30,000 nt of DNA from Symbiodinium natans. Lineage: Eukaryota; Sar; Dinophyceae; Suessiales; Symbiodiniaceae. Below, piece after piece: positions 17,091 through 26,639 of this stretch; the first letter of the stretch is position 1; each line of letters starts with the position of its first letter. The position numbers were made by a program, and so were the translations under genes. A model generated the notes under the pieces. The model ran no database searches. It was not told the origin of the DNA and was given only the letters and a program-made list of their open reading frames with translations. Location: NCBI GenBank assembly GCA_905221605.1, contig CAJNDS010002165.1, positions 397,083 to 427,082 on the forward strand, given 5' to 3'.

Positions 17091-17114
17091 GGTCTCGAGG
17101 TTTGGGTTCAAGTC

Positions 17115-17166
17115 CTGGCACGAAGCTGGAGTAGCTGTCTGCAGTGCTTCGCAGCTGCTCGACCAC
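17115..17166 (-). CDS. OTU third exon
   Basis: Encodes VVEQLRSTADSYSSFVP after a GGGCAG acceptor, with a GA donor. The opposite strand is open too, but the match to the OTU helix and the phase-0 join favour minus. Confidence 0.65.
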
Positions 17167-18960
17167 CTGCCCAAGATTGGGGTTTAGGGTTTAGGGTTTA
17201 GGGCTTAGGGTTTAGGGCTTTGGGGTTTTAGGGCTTTAGGGCTTTAGGGGTTTAGGGCTTTAGGGTTTTAGGGTTTTAGGGTTTTAGGGTTTAGGGGTTT
17301 TAGGGTTTTAGGGTTTTAGGGTTCTATGGTTTTAGGGTTTTAGGGTTTTAGGGTTTTAGGGTTTTAGGGTTTTAGGGTTTTAGGGTTTTCGGGCTTTAGG
17401 GTTTTAGGGTTTTAGGGTTTTAGGGTTTTAGGGTTTGGGGTTTAGGGTTTGGGGTTTGAGGGTTTAGGGTTGTAAGGTTTTAGGGTTTAGGGTTTGCTTG
17501 CGGGGGCTTGAACGGGGCGTGGGGGAATGAATGGGTTGAGGCTTCAGGGCGTCTAGGCAACTTCTTAAGCCCTCGAAACTCAGACGAAGGCTACCCTAAC
17601 CCTAAACCCTGAACCCTGAACCCTGAACCCTGAACCCCGAACCCTGAACTCTGAACCCTGAACAATGAACCCTAAACCCTAAACCCTAAACCCTAAACCC
17701 TAAACCCTAAAACCCTAAAACCCTAAACCCTAAACCCTAAACCCTTACAGTCCTGGGCAAGGCCCCCCCCCCCTCCTCCCGGCCTGGGCGCGGACAGCTG
17801 CATGGTGCTCCTGACGGTGCTTGGGGTTTGGGCTTTGCCACTTTCCAAGGTTGACGGGTTCTGCAAAGCCCAATGCCGCACCGGCATGACTGACGCCCAA
17901 CGTCCGGGCTAGGGAGTCCCTGCTTGGAGGTTCATGGTACTTATTAACCAATGATAACTGTACTTATAACCATCTTAGGGCACTTAGGGGCTCATAAGTG
18001 GGTTATAAGTACGGTGTTGGTTGGTTAATAAGTGCCATGAACCTCCAAGTGCAAAGCACCCACTGGCGAAAACACACGTGGGGCCAGCTTCTTGTGACCG
18101 GGTTCAGGGTTGAGGGTTTGGGAGTTTTTAAACAAGAAACTTGCGAAGCCTCTATTTCATGGCAACGAATGGCCTTTGGACGTTGCCCTTGATGATCTAC
18201 CCTAAACCATAAACCCTAAGCCCGGCACCCTTTTGTAAAGCAAAGGGCAATGGGGCGTTAGAAGTACGTTCTGCAATGCCTGCTCTACACACCAAAGCCT
18301 AAACCCAAAAAGGTGTAGTCGCTACCTACTCCATGATGAAGTCTAAAGTTACATGACACATATTACCATGTAGCACATGTTCGCTTGGCTCTTTCTTTAG
18401 GAGCTTTATTTTCCTTTTCTCCTCTAATGCTTCACTTACCATGAGTTGCAAAAAGCGAAGTGAGTGCGCAATCTTGTTCAATCAGCGAACGAATAGGAAA
18501 ACGCAGGTGGAAAGCAGGGAGAACGACCGGCCAAACTAAAGGTTTGCAGTAGCCATGTCGGTCTTCAGGACTAGGGTCTCAAGGCCTCAGGTTTCATACT
18601 GGTTCAGGGCTTCGGCCTTCGGAGGGGTTTTGAGGGGTCTAAGGGGTTTAAGGCTCAGGATACTGGGTTTTAGGGTTTCGGGTTTAGGGGTTTAGGGGTT
18701 AGGGGTTGAGGGGTTTAGGGGTTTAGGGGTTTAGGGGTTTAGGGGTTTAGGGGTTTAGGGGTTTAGGGGTTTAGGGGTTTAGGGGTTTAGGGGTTTAGGT
18801 GTTTAGGGGTTTAGGGGTTTAGGGGTTTAGGGGTTTAGGGGTTTAGGGGTTTAGGGGTTTAGGGGTTTAGGGGTTTAGGGGTTTAGGGGTTAAAGGGACC
18901 TGGGGTGTCCTCGCTTCCGTAGAGTTGATCCGACAAGGCCCGGAACTGGCAGTTTCCGTC
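17115..18960 (-). CDS. OTU-family cysteine protease, N-terminal half (3 exons)
   Basis: Exons 18960 to about 18900, 17819-17784 and 17166-17115 join as an OTU (ovarian tumour) deubiquitinase-like core. The first carries DGNCQFRALSDQLYG with the catalytic Cys and oxyanion Asp region. The second carries HRQEHHAAVR, and the third VVEQLRSTADSYSSFVP, matching the H-x-x-x-R and following helix of the fold. Such enzymes remove ubiquitin from proteins. Phases agree when a GA donor inside exon 1 (after GGAAGC, at 18913) is used. The introns hold the TTTAGGGG and TTTTAGGG arrays and one fold-back element. The later WGD and catalytic His parts were not found before the AKR start, so the gene may be truncated, spliced to exons I missed, or a relic. 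An upstream candidate exon is at 20556-20483. Confidence 0.7.
17178..17490 (+). repeat. TTTTAGGG octamer array
   Basis: After a few TTTAGGG units the unit becomes TTTTAGGG (about 25 copies, 17221-17435), the unit known from Chlamydomonas telomeres. It is embedded here in TTTAGGG, so it is a local variant. Confidence 0.95.
17594..17745 (-). repeat. CCCTGAA then CCCTAAA array
   Basis: About 10 CCCTGAA units followed by about 10 CCCTAAA units, ending next to OTU exon 2. Confidence 0.95.
17784..17819 (-). CDS. OTU second exon
   Basis: Encodes HRQEHHAAVRAQ in phase 0. The histidine-x-x-x-arginine helix follows the Cys motif in OTU proteins. Acceptor CCCAAG, GC donor. The frame stays open upstream to an alternative acceptor near 17870. 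Confidence 0.65.
17923..18049. repeat. Fold-back family A, copy 2 (complete)
   Basis: 127 bp. Terminal arms 17923-17950 and 18022-18049 pair at 27 of 28 positions (CTTGGAGGTTCATGGTAC ...). Inner arms TACTTATAACC/GGTTATAAGTA are perfect. The dinucleotide TG flanks both ends. Lies between OTU exon 2 and exon 1. Confidence 0.93.
18050..18660. other. Unique stretch in OTU intron 1
   Basis: Holds GTGGGGCC and AT-rich sequence and a perfect minus-strand donor (ATG/GTAAGTG near 18440) after the codons IAHSLRFLQLM. It could hide a further OTU exon; nothing firm. Confidence 0.3.
18682..18890 (+). repeat. TTTAGGGG octamer array
   Basis: About 26 almost perfect units, directly downstream of the OTU Cys exon on its strand. 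Confidence 0.97.
18900..18960 (-). CDS. OTU exon with catalytic Cys
   Basis: Encodes DGNCQFRALSDQLYGSEDTP. The DGNCxFRA box with DQL is the family signature. Acceptor CCAAG. The 3' end is either a GT donor (18900) or a GA donor after GGAAGC (18913). Confidence 0.8.
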
Positions 18961-18989
18961 CTTGGCAGGTCTTTCAGGTACTAAAGCTT

Positions 18990-19475
18990 GAGGTCTTGGG
19001 TTTAAGGTTTAGGGTTAAACTCGGCTTTGGTTTAGGGTTTAGGGTTTAGGGTTGAGGCCCAGAGCTTTGGGTTTAGGACTTAGAGCCCGCAGTGCAGGGC
19101 TTTTTCGAGGAGACCCAGAAGCTTCAACCTCTTGCAACTTACTTTTGTTGCTTTCCGAAGCCCTTAGACCCAAACCCTGATCTCCTCAACCCGAAGACCG
19201 AAGCCTAATCCCAAACAACCCTAAACCGTAAACCCTAAACCAAATACCCCTGAACCCTACACACCCTAAACCCCAAGACCCCAATCTAGGGTTTAGGTTT
19301 TGCTTCGAGGGTTTAGGGTTTTCAGGGTTCAGGATTCAGGGTTTAGGTTTTAGGCTTTAGGCTTTAGGCTTTAGGCTTTAGGCTTTAGGCTTCAGGCTTC
19401 AGGCTTTAGGCTGTAGGCTTTAGGCTTTAGGCTTTAGGCTTTAGGCTTTAGGCTTCAGGCTTTAGGGGTTAGGGC
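18990..19475. repeat. Mixed arrays with CTTTAGG block
   Basis: Short TTTAGGG at 19025-19055, decayed CCCTAAA at 19215-19280, and CTTTAGG/CTTCAGG heptamers at 19330-19468. Confidence 0.9.
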
Positions 19476-20085
19476 GTAGGCGTGTTTGGCGCCGGGTCGG
19501 GCTGAAGGCGCTCGGGTTTGTGGTTCTAAAATGATCAAACTTATGAAACATTCCGAGCTCATCAATCCCTAGGGCTCCAAATAGCCCAAAGTAGCTATTA
19601 TTAACAGACTTTAGACCCCAATGTAGGTATCATTTGTATACTTGGAGCCCTAGGGAATTGAACTCAATGCAACTCATTTTCTAGCCGTTATAACTTTGGA
19701 TCTTCTCAATGATTGTGGAATCCTCCCAGGATTTTCGCTTCGCAATGCTTCTGGGAGCTTTTGAATATCTCAGAAATTCCTACAAAATTGATTGGAAATA
19801 TGAGGTTTTTAACTGCATTTAGAATGGGTGGAAAACAAAAACTCTGCATTTTTATAAAATATTCCCAGGGTATCAGTTGAAATCAATGCAATTAGCTTGT
19901 TTTAATTCATCTAAGCTAGGATTTTCAATGCTTCTGGAACCCTCGCATAGCTTTGACTGTTTAATGATTCTGGGGATCTTCAATCTCTCAGAGTTTCCTA
20001 AATCTTTGATTGGGAATGTGAGGTTGTCATTTATATCTAGAATCATTTGACAATCAAAGATTATATTTTCCATGAGATTCAGAGG
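19476..20085. other. AT-rich island with inverted and direct duplications
   Basis: A perfect 14-bp inverted repeat CCCTAGGGCTCCAA (19567-19580) / TTGGAGCCCTAGGG (19642-19655), and two diverged direct copies at 19744-19825 and 19963-20043 (CTTCTGGGAGC ... CTCAGA ... GATTGG ... TGAGGTT). Minus frames of both copies read similar peptides (NLIFPI / NLTFPI) but are broken by stops. Possibly a decayed repeat protein or transposable element. Confidence 0.6.
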
Positions 20086-20480
20086 TTGGGGTTTAGGGTT
20101 TAGGGTTTAGGGTTTGGGGTTTGGGGTTTGGGGTTTGGGGTTTGGGGTTTGGGGTTTGGGGTCTGGGGTTTGGGGTTTGGGGCTTGGGGCTTGGGGTTTG
20201 GGGTTTGGGGTTCGGGGTTTGGGTTTGGGGTTTGGGGTTTGGGGTTTAGGGTTTAGGATTTGGGGTTTAGTGCCTTTAAGGCCCTCAAAGCCTGAAGGCC
20301 CCGAGCCCCAGAACCTCGCAACAACTACGCCCAGGCCAGGAGTTCAGCATTCAGCGTTTTGGGGTTTGGGGTTTAGGGTTGAGGGTTGAGGGTTGAGGGT
20401 TGAGGGTTTAGGGTTTAGGGTTTAGGGTTGAGGGTTGAGGGTTTAAGGTTGAGGGTTGAGGGTTGAGGGTTGAGGGTTGC
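20085..20480 (+). repeat. TTTGGGG and TTGAGGG arrays
   Basis: TTTGGGG-dominated 20107-20250 and TTGAGGG-dominated 20375-20480, separated by a 70-bp island. Confidence 0.95.
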
Positions 20481-20482
20481 AC

Positions 20483-20556
20483 CTCTCGAGAGATGCCCAA
20501 AATATCCCCTTTCCGAGGCAACGGCACCCTCCACGGGGCGCTCCTGAACGCCGTGC
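20483..20556 (-). CDS. Candidate exon upstream of OTU exon 1
   Basis: Between a CTCAG acceptor and a GTGCAA donor lie 24 codons ending KGDILGISRE in phase 0, which would join the DGNC exon in frame. No firm homology. The plus strand reads MPKISPFRGNGTLHG equally well, so strand is unsure. Confidence 0.25.
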
Positions 20557-20789
20557 CTGAGGGTCTAGGGTCGTCTATTTGGGGTTTAGGGTTTGCGGTT
20601 AGGGCTTTGGATTTAGGATTTAAAGTTCAGGGTGACATAATTAGTTTTGAATTGTTGTGGGACCATGAGCGGCTGGGTACGTCTTCGTCGCTTGTCAAGC
20701 TGCTTGAGTAGTGAATGCTTTGACTTGAAATGCTGAACCCTAAACCTCGTTAATCTTCTCACCATTCGACGAGCCGACTTCACCAGTCC

Positions 20790-20886
20790 GCACCCTGAAC
20801 CCTGAACCCTGAACCCTGAACCCTGAACCCTGAACCCTGAACCCTGAACCCTAAACCCTAAACCCTAAACCCTAAACCCTAAACCC
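20790..20886 (-). repeat. CCCTGAA then CCCTAAA array
   Basis: About 8 CCCTGAA and 6 CCCTAAA units, the same order as at 17594. Confidence 0.95.
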
Positions 20887-20889
20887 AAA

Positions 20890-21540
20890 ACCTTACTGAA
20901 CCCTGAACCCACTTCGGGATGGGCTTCTGCACTCAGACCTCCCGGCAACTAAAGGATCTCCATCGAAAGCCTTTGAAAGGTTCTACTGTATACAGGGGTA
21001 CTTGGAGGTTCGGGGTACTTGGCGACCCAATTCTAGCTGCACTTATAAGCCAACTCCAACCCTATTTGGGCACTTCTGGGTAGCCCAGTAACCATCTTAT
21101 AATGAGGGCACCCTGTTTTTGGTAGGGGTGAGGGTTTAGGGTTTAGGGTTTACACCTTTCAGGGTCCAGAGCTTGCCACCCGACATTTTCTGTTAGCCGC
21201 GCTGCGGCGGGAGCGCGATTTTTTTAAAGTGCCCAGGACTGTGCCGCACTGTGGCGCATTGAGGACCACTCCAAACAAAGGTGAAACCCGTCCATCATTT
21301 ATGAAGAATGGCCTAGGGCTTGCCACCCCGAAATGAACTTTTGGGGCTTAGGGTATGTCTTTAACGGTCCAGGGCTGGCCCCCCCAACTTCCTTTGGGGT
21401 TCTGCGGCTGGGTTCATTAGGGTATAGGCTTTGGCTTCATGCAAAGGGACCCAAATCCAAACCCTGAACCCTGAACCCTGAACCCTAAACCCTAAACCCT
21501 AAACCCTAGACCCTAAACCCTGAACCCTGAACCAAACACA
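20890..21540. other. Unique stretch, loose internal repeats
   Basis: Contains fold-back copy 3 and three loose copies of GGTCCAGGGCTTGCCACCCC (about 21165, 21311, 21366), plus a CCCTGAA/CCCTAAA block at 21460-21535. No gene supported. Confidence 0.5.
21001..21115. repeat. Fold-back family A, copy 3 (degenerate)
   Basis: Starts CTTGGAGGTTCGGGGTACTT and keeps the CTGCACTTATAAG and GGGCACTT blocks in order; the right arm is not recognisable. Confidence 0.6.
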
Positions 21541-21547
21541 AGAGGAC

Positions 21548-21607
21548 CTGCCATCTGGTCAGGGTGCCTCCGCATCAGTGCGGCCAGCCGCTGCCGACTC
21601 TCGACGA
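21548..21607 (-). CDS. Unassigned exon-like island
   Basis: 19 codons VESRQRLAALMRRHPDQMA between a CCGCAG acceptor and a GTCCTC donor, helical and charged. It lies upstream of the OTU exons on the same strand and could be its N-terminal part or another gene. Confidence 0.3.
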
Positions 21608-21620
21608 CTGCGGGGGCCTG

Positions 21621-21882
21621 CTTGGAGGATCACGGTACTCATAAACTGCACCTATTTCCATAATAAGGTTGAGGGTTTAGGGTTTAGGGTTTAGGGTTTA
21701 GGGTTTAGGGTTTAGGGTTTAGGGTTTAGGGTTTAGGGTTTAGGGCTTAGGGTTTTAACTGTACTTTTTACTGTACCTCTAATCATAGTATGGCACTGAA
21801 GAGGCTTACAAGTGGGTTATAAGTACGTACAGTTAGAATTCAGTAATAAGTCAAGTGTACGTAGTCTGAGGATCTCCTGTAG
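21621..21882. repeat. Fold-back family A, copy 4, split by a telomere array
   Basis: The left part CTTGGAGGATCACGGTACTC is at 21621. Element sequence resumes after a TTTAGGG array (21667-21750) with ACTGTAC, GGCACTGAAGAGGC, GTGGGTTATAAGTA and a decayed right end near 21882. Confidence 0.75.
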
Positions 21883-22100
21883 GTTTAGGCCTGGACACGC
21901 TAAAGCTGTAAAACGGGTTTAGGGTTTAGGGTTTAGGGTTTAGGGTTTAGGGTTTAGGGTTTAGGGTTTAGGGTTTAGGGTTTAGGGTTTAGGGTTTAGG
22001 GTTTAGGGTTCAGGGTTTATTGTTTAGGGTTTAGGGTTTAGGGTTTAGGGTTTAGGGTTTAGGGTTTAGGGTTTAGGGTTTAGGGTTTAGGGTTTAGGGT
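21667..22100 (+). repeat. TTTAGGG arrays
   Basis: Block 21667-21750 lies within fold-back copy 4. Block 21913-22100 has about 26 units. Confidence 0.95.
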
Positions 22101-22141
22101 CCCGAATCCTAAAGCCTGAAAACCTTAAGCCCCAGTTGCAG

Positions 22142-22252
22142 ATTCAAGGTGTCAGAGCACGGTTGGCTGAGATGCGAGCCGACACAAGATCAATCGAACC
22201 GCAAATTATCAGACTACATTTGTTGGCGCTGTTTCTTGATGTGATTATTTGA
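22142..22252 (+). CDS. Unassigned plus-strand terminal exon candidate
   Basis: After a TTGCAG acceptor the plus strand reads IQGVRARLAEMRADTRSIEP and on to a TGA at 22250, 36 codons, coiled-coil-like. The minus strand is broken by stops. One other plus frame is also open. No homology seen. Confidence 0.2.
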   Translation: MQGVRARLAEMRADTRSIEPQIIRLHLLALFLDVII

Positions 22253-22640
22253 AGAGAGCTCATCACTTCAGCATAAGTTCTAGTACCGTATTTGTACTTG
22301 TCTCTTTTGCTTGGGAAGCAAGGGGTCAGTCAGCGTTAAAGGCTTCAGGTCTAAAAGCTCTTAAACCATCAGCCATCAGCATCTCCCAAGCGATCAGCTA
22401 TGCGCTGTTCATAGAGTCCTCTTTCTGACACGTTTTAGGGCATTCAAGGTTTTAGGGTTGACTCATAGGCTTTGCGAGCCTGAACCCCCGCAAAGCCCCC
22501 GCCGACACCCTGAACCGAAAAGCGTGGGCGCAAAAACCCAAATAGGAACAAGAAGCTCTTTCCCAACATCGGGCTCCACGATTCTACCCCAAACGAGTCT
22601 CATCCTTACTGCGGGGAACCCAAAAGAACTACGTACAGCC
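22253..22640. other. Unique island
   Basis: A minus-strand ATG-to-stop frame of 46 codons (22603-22463, MRLVWGRIVEPDVGKELLV) is the only notable content. No homology seen. Confidence 0.3.
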
Positions 22641-23272
22641 CTAAACCCTAAACCCTAAACCCTAAACCCTAAACCCTAAACCCTAAACCCTAAACCCTAA
22701 ACCCCAAACCCTAAACCCTAAACCCTAAACCGGAAGAAGCGCGGCCCTCCCCGGCCTGGCTTGGTGCCGATGGGGCAGCTGCCGGGGGAAGCACCTCCGA
22801 GAGCAGACTTGGGGCTATGAGGGTTCAAGGGTTTAAGGGTTTAAGGGTTTGGGGTTTAGGGTTTAGGGTTTGGGGTTTAGGGTTTGGGGTTTGGGGTTTA
22901 GGGTTTGGGGTTTGGGGTTTAGGGTTTGGGGTTTAGGGTTTAGGGTTTTGGGTTCTGGGTTTGGGGATTTTGGTTGAGGGTTTAGGGTTTAAGTTTAGGT
23001 TTCGGGGTTTAGGGTTTGGGGTTTAGGGTTTAAGATTAGGGTTTGGTCTTTAGGGTGTGGGTTTGGGGCTTTGGGTTTAGAGAGTTTCTTTAGGACTGAG
23101 GGGTCTCGGGGTGGGCTGTTGGACCCGAAACCCTAAACTCCAAACATCCTAAACTCTCAACATCCTAAACCCTAAACCCTAAAAACTCCTAAACCCTAAA
23201 CCCTAAACCTTAAACCCTAAACCCTAAACCCTAAACCCTCAACCCTAACCCTACATCCTAAACCCTATACCG
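22638..23272. repeat. Flanking arrays of opposite orientation
   Basis: CCCTAAA 22638-22732, mixed TTTAGGG/TTTGGGG 22826-23075, CCCTAAA-like 23125-23272. Confidence 0.92.
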
Positions 23273-23591
23273 CTTGGAGGGTCAAGCTCCTGCATGCTGC
23301 ATTGAGGTCATAAGAGGGTCTGAGGGCTGAAGCCAAAAGGCCCGGACACATGGCCTGATGAATCCCTCTCGTAATACGTGCCAGAGGCCGGCCTCGTCTG
23401 TTCACGAGAGCTTGCACGAGAGGATGTCGATGACGCTCAGCTTTTTCACTGTAGGGGTCCAGATTCAAGATCTTCGGCTGGATCGTCGATATTGGGCGTT
23501 TTCGATATCCATACAAGTATTCAATGATGTCTCCAGGTGAACACGCGAATGACCTGGCAACTTGCCGAATGGCTTCTTGCGCCGGTCCCAT
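23265..23591 (-). CDS. Hypothetical 108-codon open frame
   Basis: It begins MGPAQEAIRQVARSFACSPG and contains GDIIEYLYGY and a basic stretch RHRHPLVQALVNRRGRPLAR. It fills the whole unique island between two telomere arrays, unlike the array-translating frames elsewhere. It may hold one or two exons. Another minus frame and a plus frame are partly open, and no family is recognised. Confidence 0.25.
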   Translation of the reverse strand: MGPAQEAIRQVARSFACSPGDIIEYLYGYRKRPISTIQPKILNLDPYSEKAERHRHPLVQALVNRRGRPLARITRGIHQAMCPGLLASALRPSYDLNAACRSLTLQAV

Positions 23592-24306
23592 TTCACAGTT
23601 TAGGGTTTAGGGTTTGGGGTTTAGGGTTTAGGGTTTAGGGTTTAGGGGTTGCGGCTTCTGAGGATTCAGGGTTTAGGGGGCTTGCTTACGGATTCTTAGT
23701 AGAAAACCACGAGGCTGTTCAAAAAAAGCTCACTTCATGTTCCAGAACCCTTGAACCCGCAACGACGAGCCAAGTGCTACGAAGCACTGAAGCCTCCAAG
23801 CCAAAGCACCGAACCCCATCCTAAACCCAAAACCCCACCGCCCCCCCCTCACAAGAAAAATGCACAGATAGATATGTATATATATATATATATACATACA
23901 AGTATGTAGAAAATTCAATCACCCAAAAACACCGCAGTTGTTCTGCCAAGCCCTGAACCGCACAAAGTCCTCACCCTACCCCTGCCCCCAGACCCCTCCC
24001 CCCATCATCTACAAAAAAATGCCCTAAACCCTAAACCCTAAAGGCCCCCTATCCCTAATTAAACCCTAAACCCTAAATCCGGGTTTAGGGTTTAGGGATT
24101 GCCATGATGTAGGGTACAGTGGTTCCTTCAAGGGCTTCGGGGCTTCGTGCTGAGACCAAAACCTTGAAACCCCAAAACCCACGGACCCCAAACCCCAAAA
24201 CACAAACTCCAACCCCAATTAAACCCTAAAACCAAAGACCCCAAACCCTAAACCCTAAACTTAAACCCTAAACCCTAAACCCTAAACCCTAAACCCTAAA
24301 CCCTGC
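23592..24306. other. Short arrays and low-complexity sequence
   Basis: TTTAGGG 23596-23645; (TA)n microsatellite at 23876-23894; C-rich tract 23940-24010; CCCTAAA blocks at 24021-24080 and 24224-24305. Around 24080-24092 a CCCTAAA block abuts TTTAGGG tail to tail. No gene supported. Confidence 0.75.
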
Positions 24307-24395
24307 TCCTAAGCGCCCCCCAAACCCGACGACCATGCGCCTTTGGCTCCAGCGGCACGGCCTGCACAGGAGCTCAAGAACCACTTTGGGGTGAG

Positions 24396-25400
24396 GATTT
24401 AGGGTTTAGGGTTTAGGGTTTAGGGTTTAGGGTTTAGGGTTTAGGGTTTAGGGTTTAGGGTTTAGGGTTTAGGGTTTATGGCTTAGGGCTTAGGGTTTAG
24501 GGTTCAGGGTTCAGGGTTCAGGGTTTAGGGTTTAGGGTTTAGGGTTGAGGGCTTAGGGTTTAGGGTTTAGGTCAAGAAACCTCAGCAGCTTCGACCCAAC
24601 AGGAGCCAAAGCTCAAGTCCACCTCCGTCAACCCTAAAGCCGAAACCCGAAAACTCTGAAACCCAAAGCCCTAAAACCCAATAAAACCCAACCGAGTTGA
24701 AACCGAGCGCTATGCCCTCAGCCCAGGGCCATTCAGTGCTTGCAAGATGGCCAGCACCATTACTCCGCAGGAAGTAGCTTGGGGGCTCAAGGTTTAGGAT
24801 TTAGGGCTCCTAAACCCTAAACCCTAAACCCTAAACCCTAAACCCTAAACCCTAAACCCTAAACCCTAAACCCTTTTGGCCTTCATTTGGGGCCACGTCA
24901 GAACGCTCAATAATCCCACGGCTTCAATGCGCAGACGCTCCAGGGTTTCCTAAGGCCTTGGGCGTCAGACTTTATTAACCCCTAAACCCTAAACCCTAAA
25001 CCCTAAACCCTAAACCCTAAACCCTAAACCCTAAACCCTAAACCCTAAACCCTATCTACCCAACAGGAACCATAGCTCAAGACCATCCAAGGCCCCCTAA
25101 GCCCCCAAGCCCTAAATACTAAGACTAAAACCTAAAACCGAAGCCCCAAAACCCCAACCCCTGAACCCTAAAACCCTAGCCAACAACCCTAAAACCCCTA
25201 AACCCTAAACCCTTAAGAGAGCCCTAACCCTAAAACCCTACAAAACTAAAAACCTTTAAGCCCGAAAACCCGAAACCCTAAAACTCTAAGACACAAAAAC
25301 TATACACCCTAAACTCCAAGACCCTGAAACCCCCTAAGACCCTAAAGCCTTAAACCCTTAAAGCTCTAAAACGATAAAAACCCGAAAGCCCTAAACAGGC
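24396..25400. repeat. Arrays flanking candidate exon 24881-24949
   Basis: TTTAGGG/TTCAGGG 24396-24568; CCCTAAA 24808-24873 and 24978-25053; strongly decayed CCCTAAA 25110-25400. Confidence 0.9.
24881..24949 (-). CDS. Unassigned exon-like island
   Basis: 23 codons in phase 0, starting ETLERLRIEAVGLLSVLTWP, between a CTTAG acceptor and a GC donor after ATGAAG. Amphipathic helix. Possibly the same minus-strand gene as the islands at 25.7 and 26.1 kb. Confidence 0.32.
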
Positions 25401-25502
25401 CTTCCAGAAAGAGCCATAAGCTTGATTGGAGGTCGTCCACCTCGTAGGCGACCGCCCGAGGTTACAAGGGAGGCTCTGCTCATTACTGGTATGTAACACG
25501 GA

Positions 25503-25655
25503 GGGTTTAGGGTTTAGGGTTTAGGGTTTAGGGTTTAGGGTTTAGGTTTTAGGGTTTAGGGTTTAGGGTTTAGGCTTAGGGTTTAAGGTTTAGGGTTTAG
25601 GGTTTAAGGTTTAGGGTTTAGGGTTTAGGGTTTAGGGTTTAGGGTTCAAGTTCGG
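25503..25655 (+). repeat. TTTAGGG array
   Basis: About 20 units with occasional deletions, abutting the 25.67-26.32 kb unique island. Confidence 0.95.
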
Positions 25656-25676
25656 AGTTTAGGGTTTTGGGTTTAC

Positions 25677-25726
25677 CATGCTTTCAGTTGGGATTGCAAT
25701 GCGGAGTTCAATGGGAAAATGCCCCA
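25677..25726 (-). CDS. Unassigned exon-like island with canonical acceptor
   Basis: A pyrimidine-rich acceptor (ending CTACATTTCAG) precedes 16 codons GHFPIELRIAIPTESM, ended by a GTAAAC donor. The splice signals are convincing. Product unknown. Confidence 0.35.
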
Positions 25727-26115
25727 CTGAAATGTAGAAGAAAATCGCAAGGACAAGAACAACATACTTTATGAATAGGGCTGCGTTTACAGATCCAGAT
25801 ACTCTTTCATGGCTATTCGTGCTATCATGCCTTAGTTGATGTACCGGGAAACGAACGACATGAGTGCATGCAAACAAAAAGTGCATAGACCATATGTAAC
25901 AAAACAAGAGAAACCAACAATAAGTTGCATGACTTCGCACATCGTTCTTGCCATTTGTGCGCTTCAGTCAGACAGGCATTGCTGCTTGCTCTTCTTGTCT
26001 CTCTGTTCATTGAACGGCTGTGTCATGGGGAAGGACGAAAGTCATGCAATAACATAGCTCAAAGGCAAAGATCATGTCAAACGACAAACATATGAACATC
26101 TAGCACAACATATAC

Positions 26116-26316
26116 CGTTATACCAGCCATTGCTTTTGAGTTTTCGAAATCTTTGAGTTCATGCATGCTGCTTATTCCTTTGAAACTCAGTAGAAGTGTG
26201 GGCTTGGAGCTTAGGGCCATCGCAATCGATGCAGCTTGCCCGCAACAGTGAAGTGTTTTGGGGCCCGCGGCTTGAAACAAGCGAGCAAGTGATGCGACCG
26301 ACTTTGGCAGCGATCG
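26116..26316 (-). CDS. Unassigned 201-nt exon candidate
   Basis: 67 codons without stop, from RSLPKSVASLARLFQAAGPK through MHELKDFENSKAMAGIT to a GTATATG donor, phase 0 at both ends. It sits in the largest non-repetitive island on the right side (25.67-26.32 kb). Family not recognised. Confidence 0.35.
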
Positions 26317-26323
26317 CTTTTGC

Positions 26324-26637
26324 TTTAGGGTTTAGGGTTTAGGGTTTAGGGTTTAGGGTTTAGGGTTTAGGGTTTAGGGTTTAGGGTTTAGGGTTTAGGG
26401 TTTAGGGTTTAGGGTTTAGGGTTTAGGGTTTAGGGTTTAGGGTTTAGGTTAGGGTTTAGGGTTTAGGGTTTAGGGTTTAGGGTTTAGGGTTTAGGGTTTA
26501 GGGTTTAGGGTTTAGGGTTTAGGGTTTAGGGTTTAGGGTTTAGGGTTTAGGGTTTAGGGTTTAGGGTTTAGGGTTTGGGGTTTGGGGTTTGGGGTTTGGG
26601 GTTTAGGGTTTAGGGTTTAGGGTTTAGGGTTTAGGGT
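26324..26637 (+). repeat. Longest TTTAGGG array (314 bp)
   Basis: About 45 units, nearly perfect, with one TTTGGGG patch (26573-26600) and one short unit near 26448. Confidence 0.98.
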
Positions 26638-26639
26638 TA

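Noticed and set aside
17095-17130. tRNA-like T-arm (GGTTCAAGTCC)
   Set aside because: No acceptor, D-arm or anticodon stem can be formed, the T stem pairs poorly, and the stretch falls in an OTU exon and its donor.
20632-20712. Plus-strand C-terminal exon GDIISFELLWDHERLG
   Set aside because: The minus strand of the same island is also open (QLDKRRRRTQPLM) and neither has a family match, so strand and coding cannot be decided.
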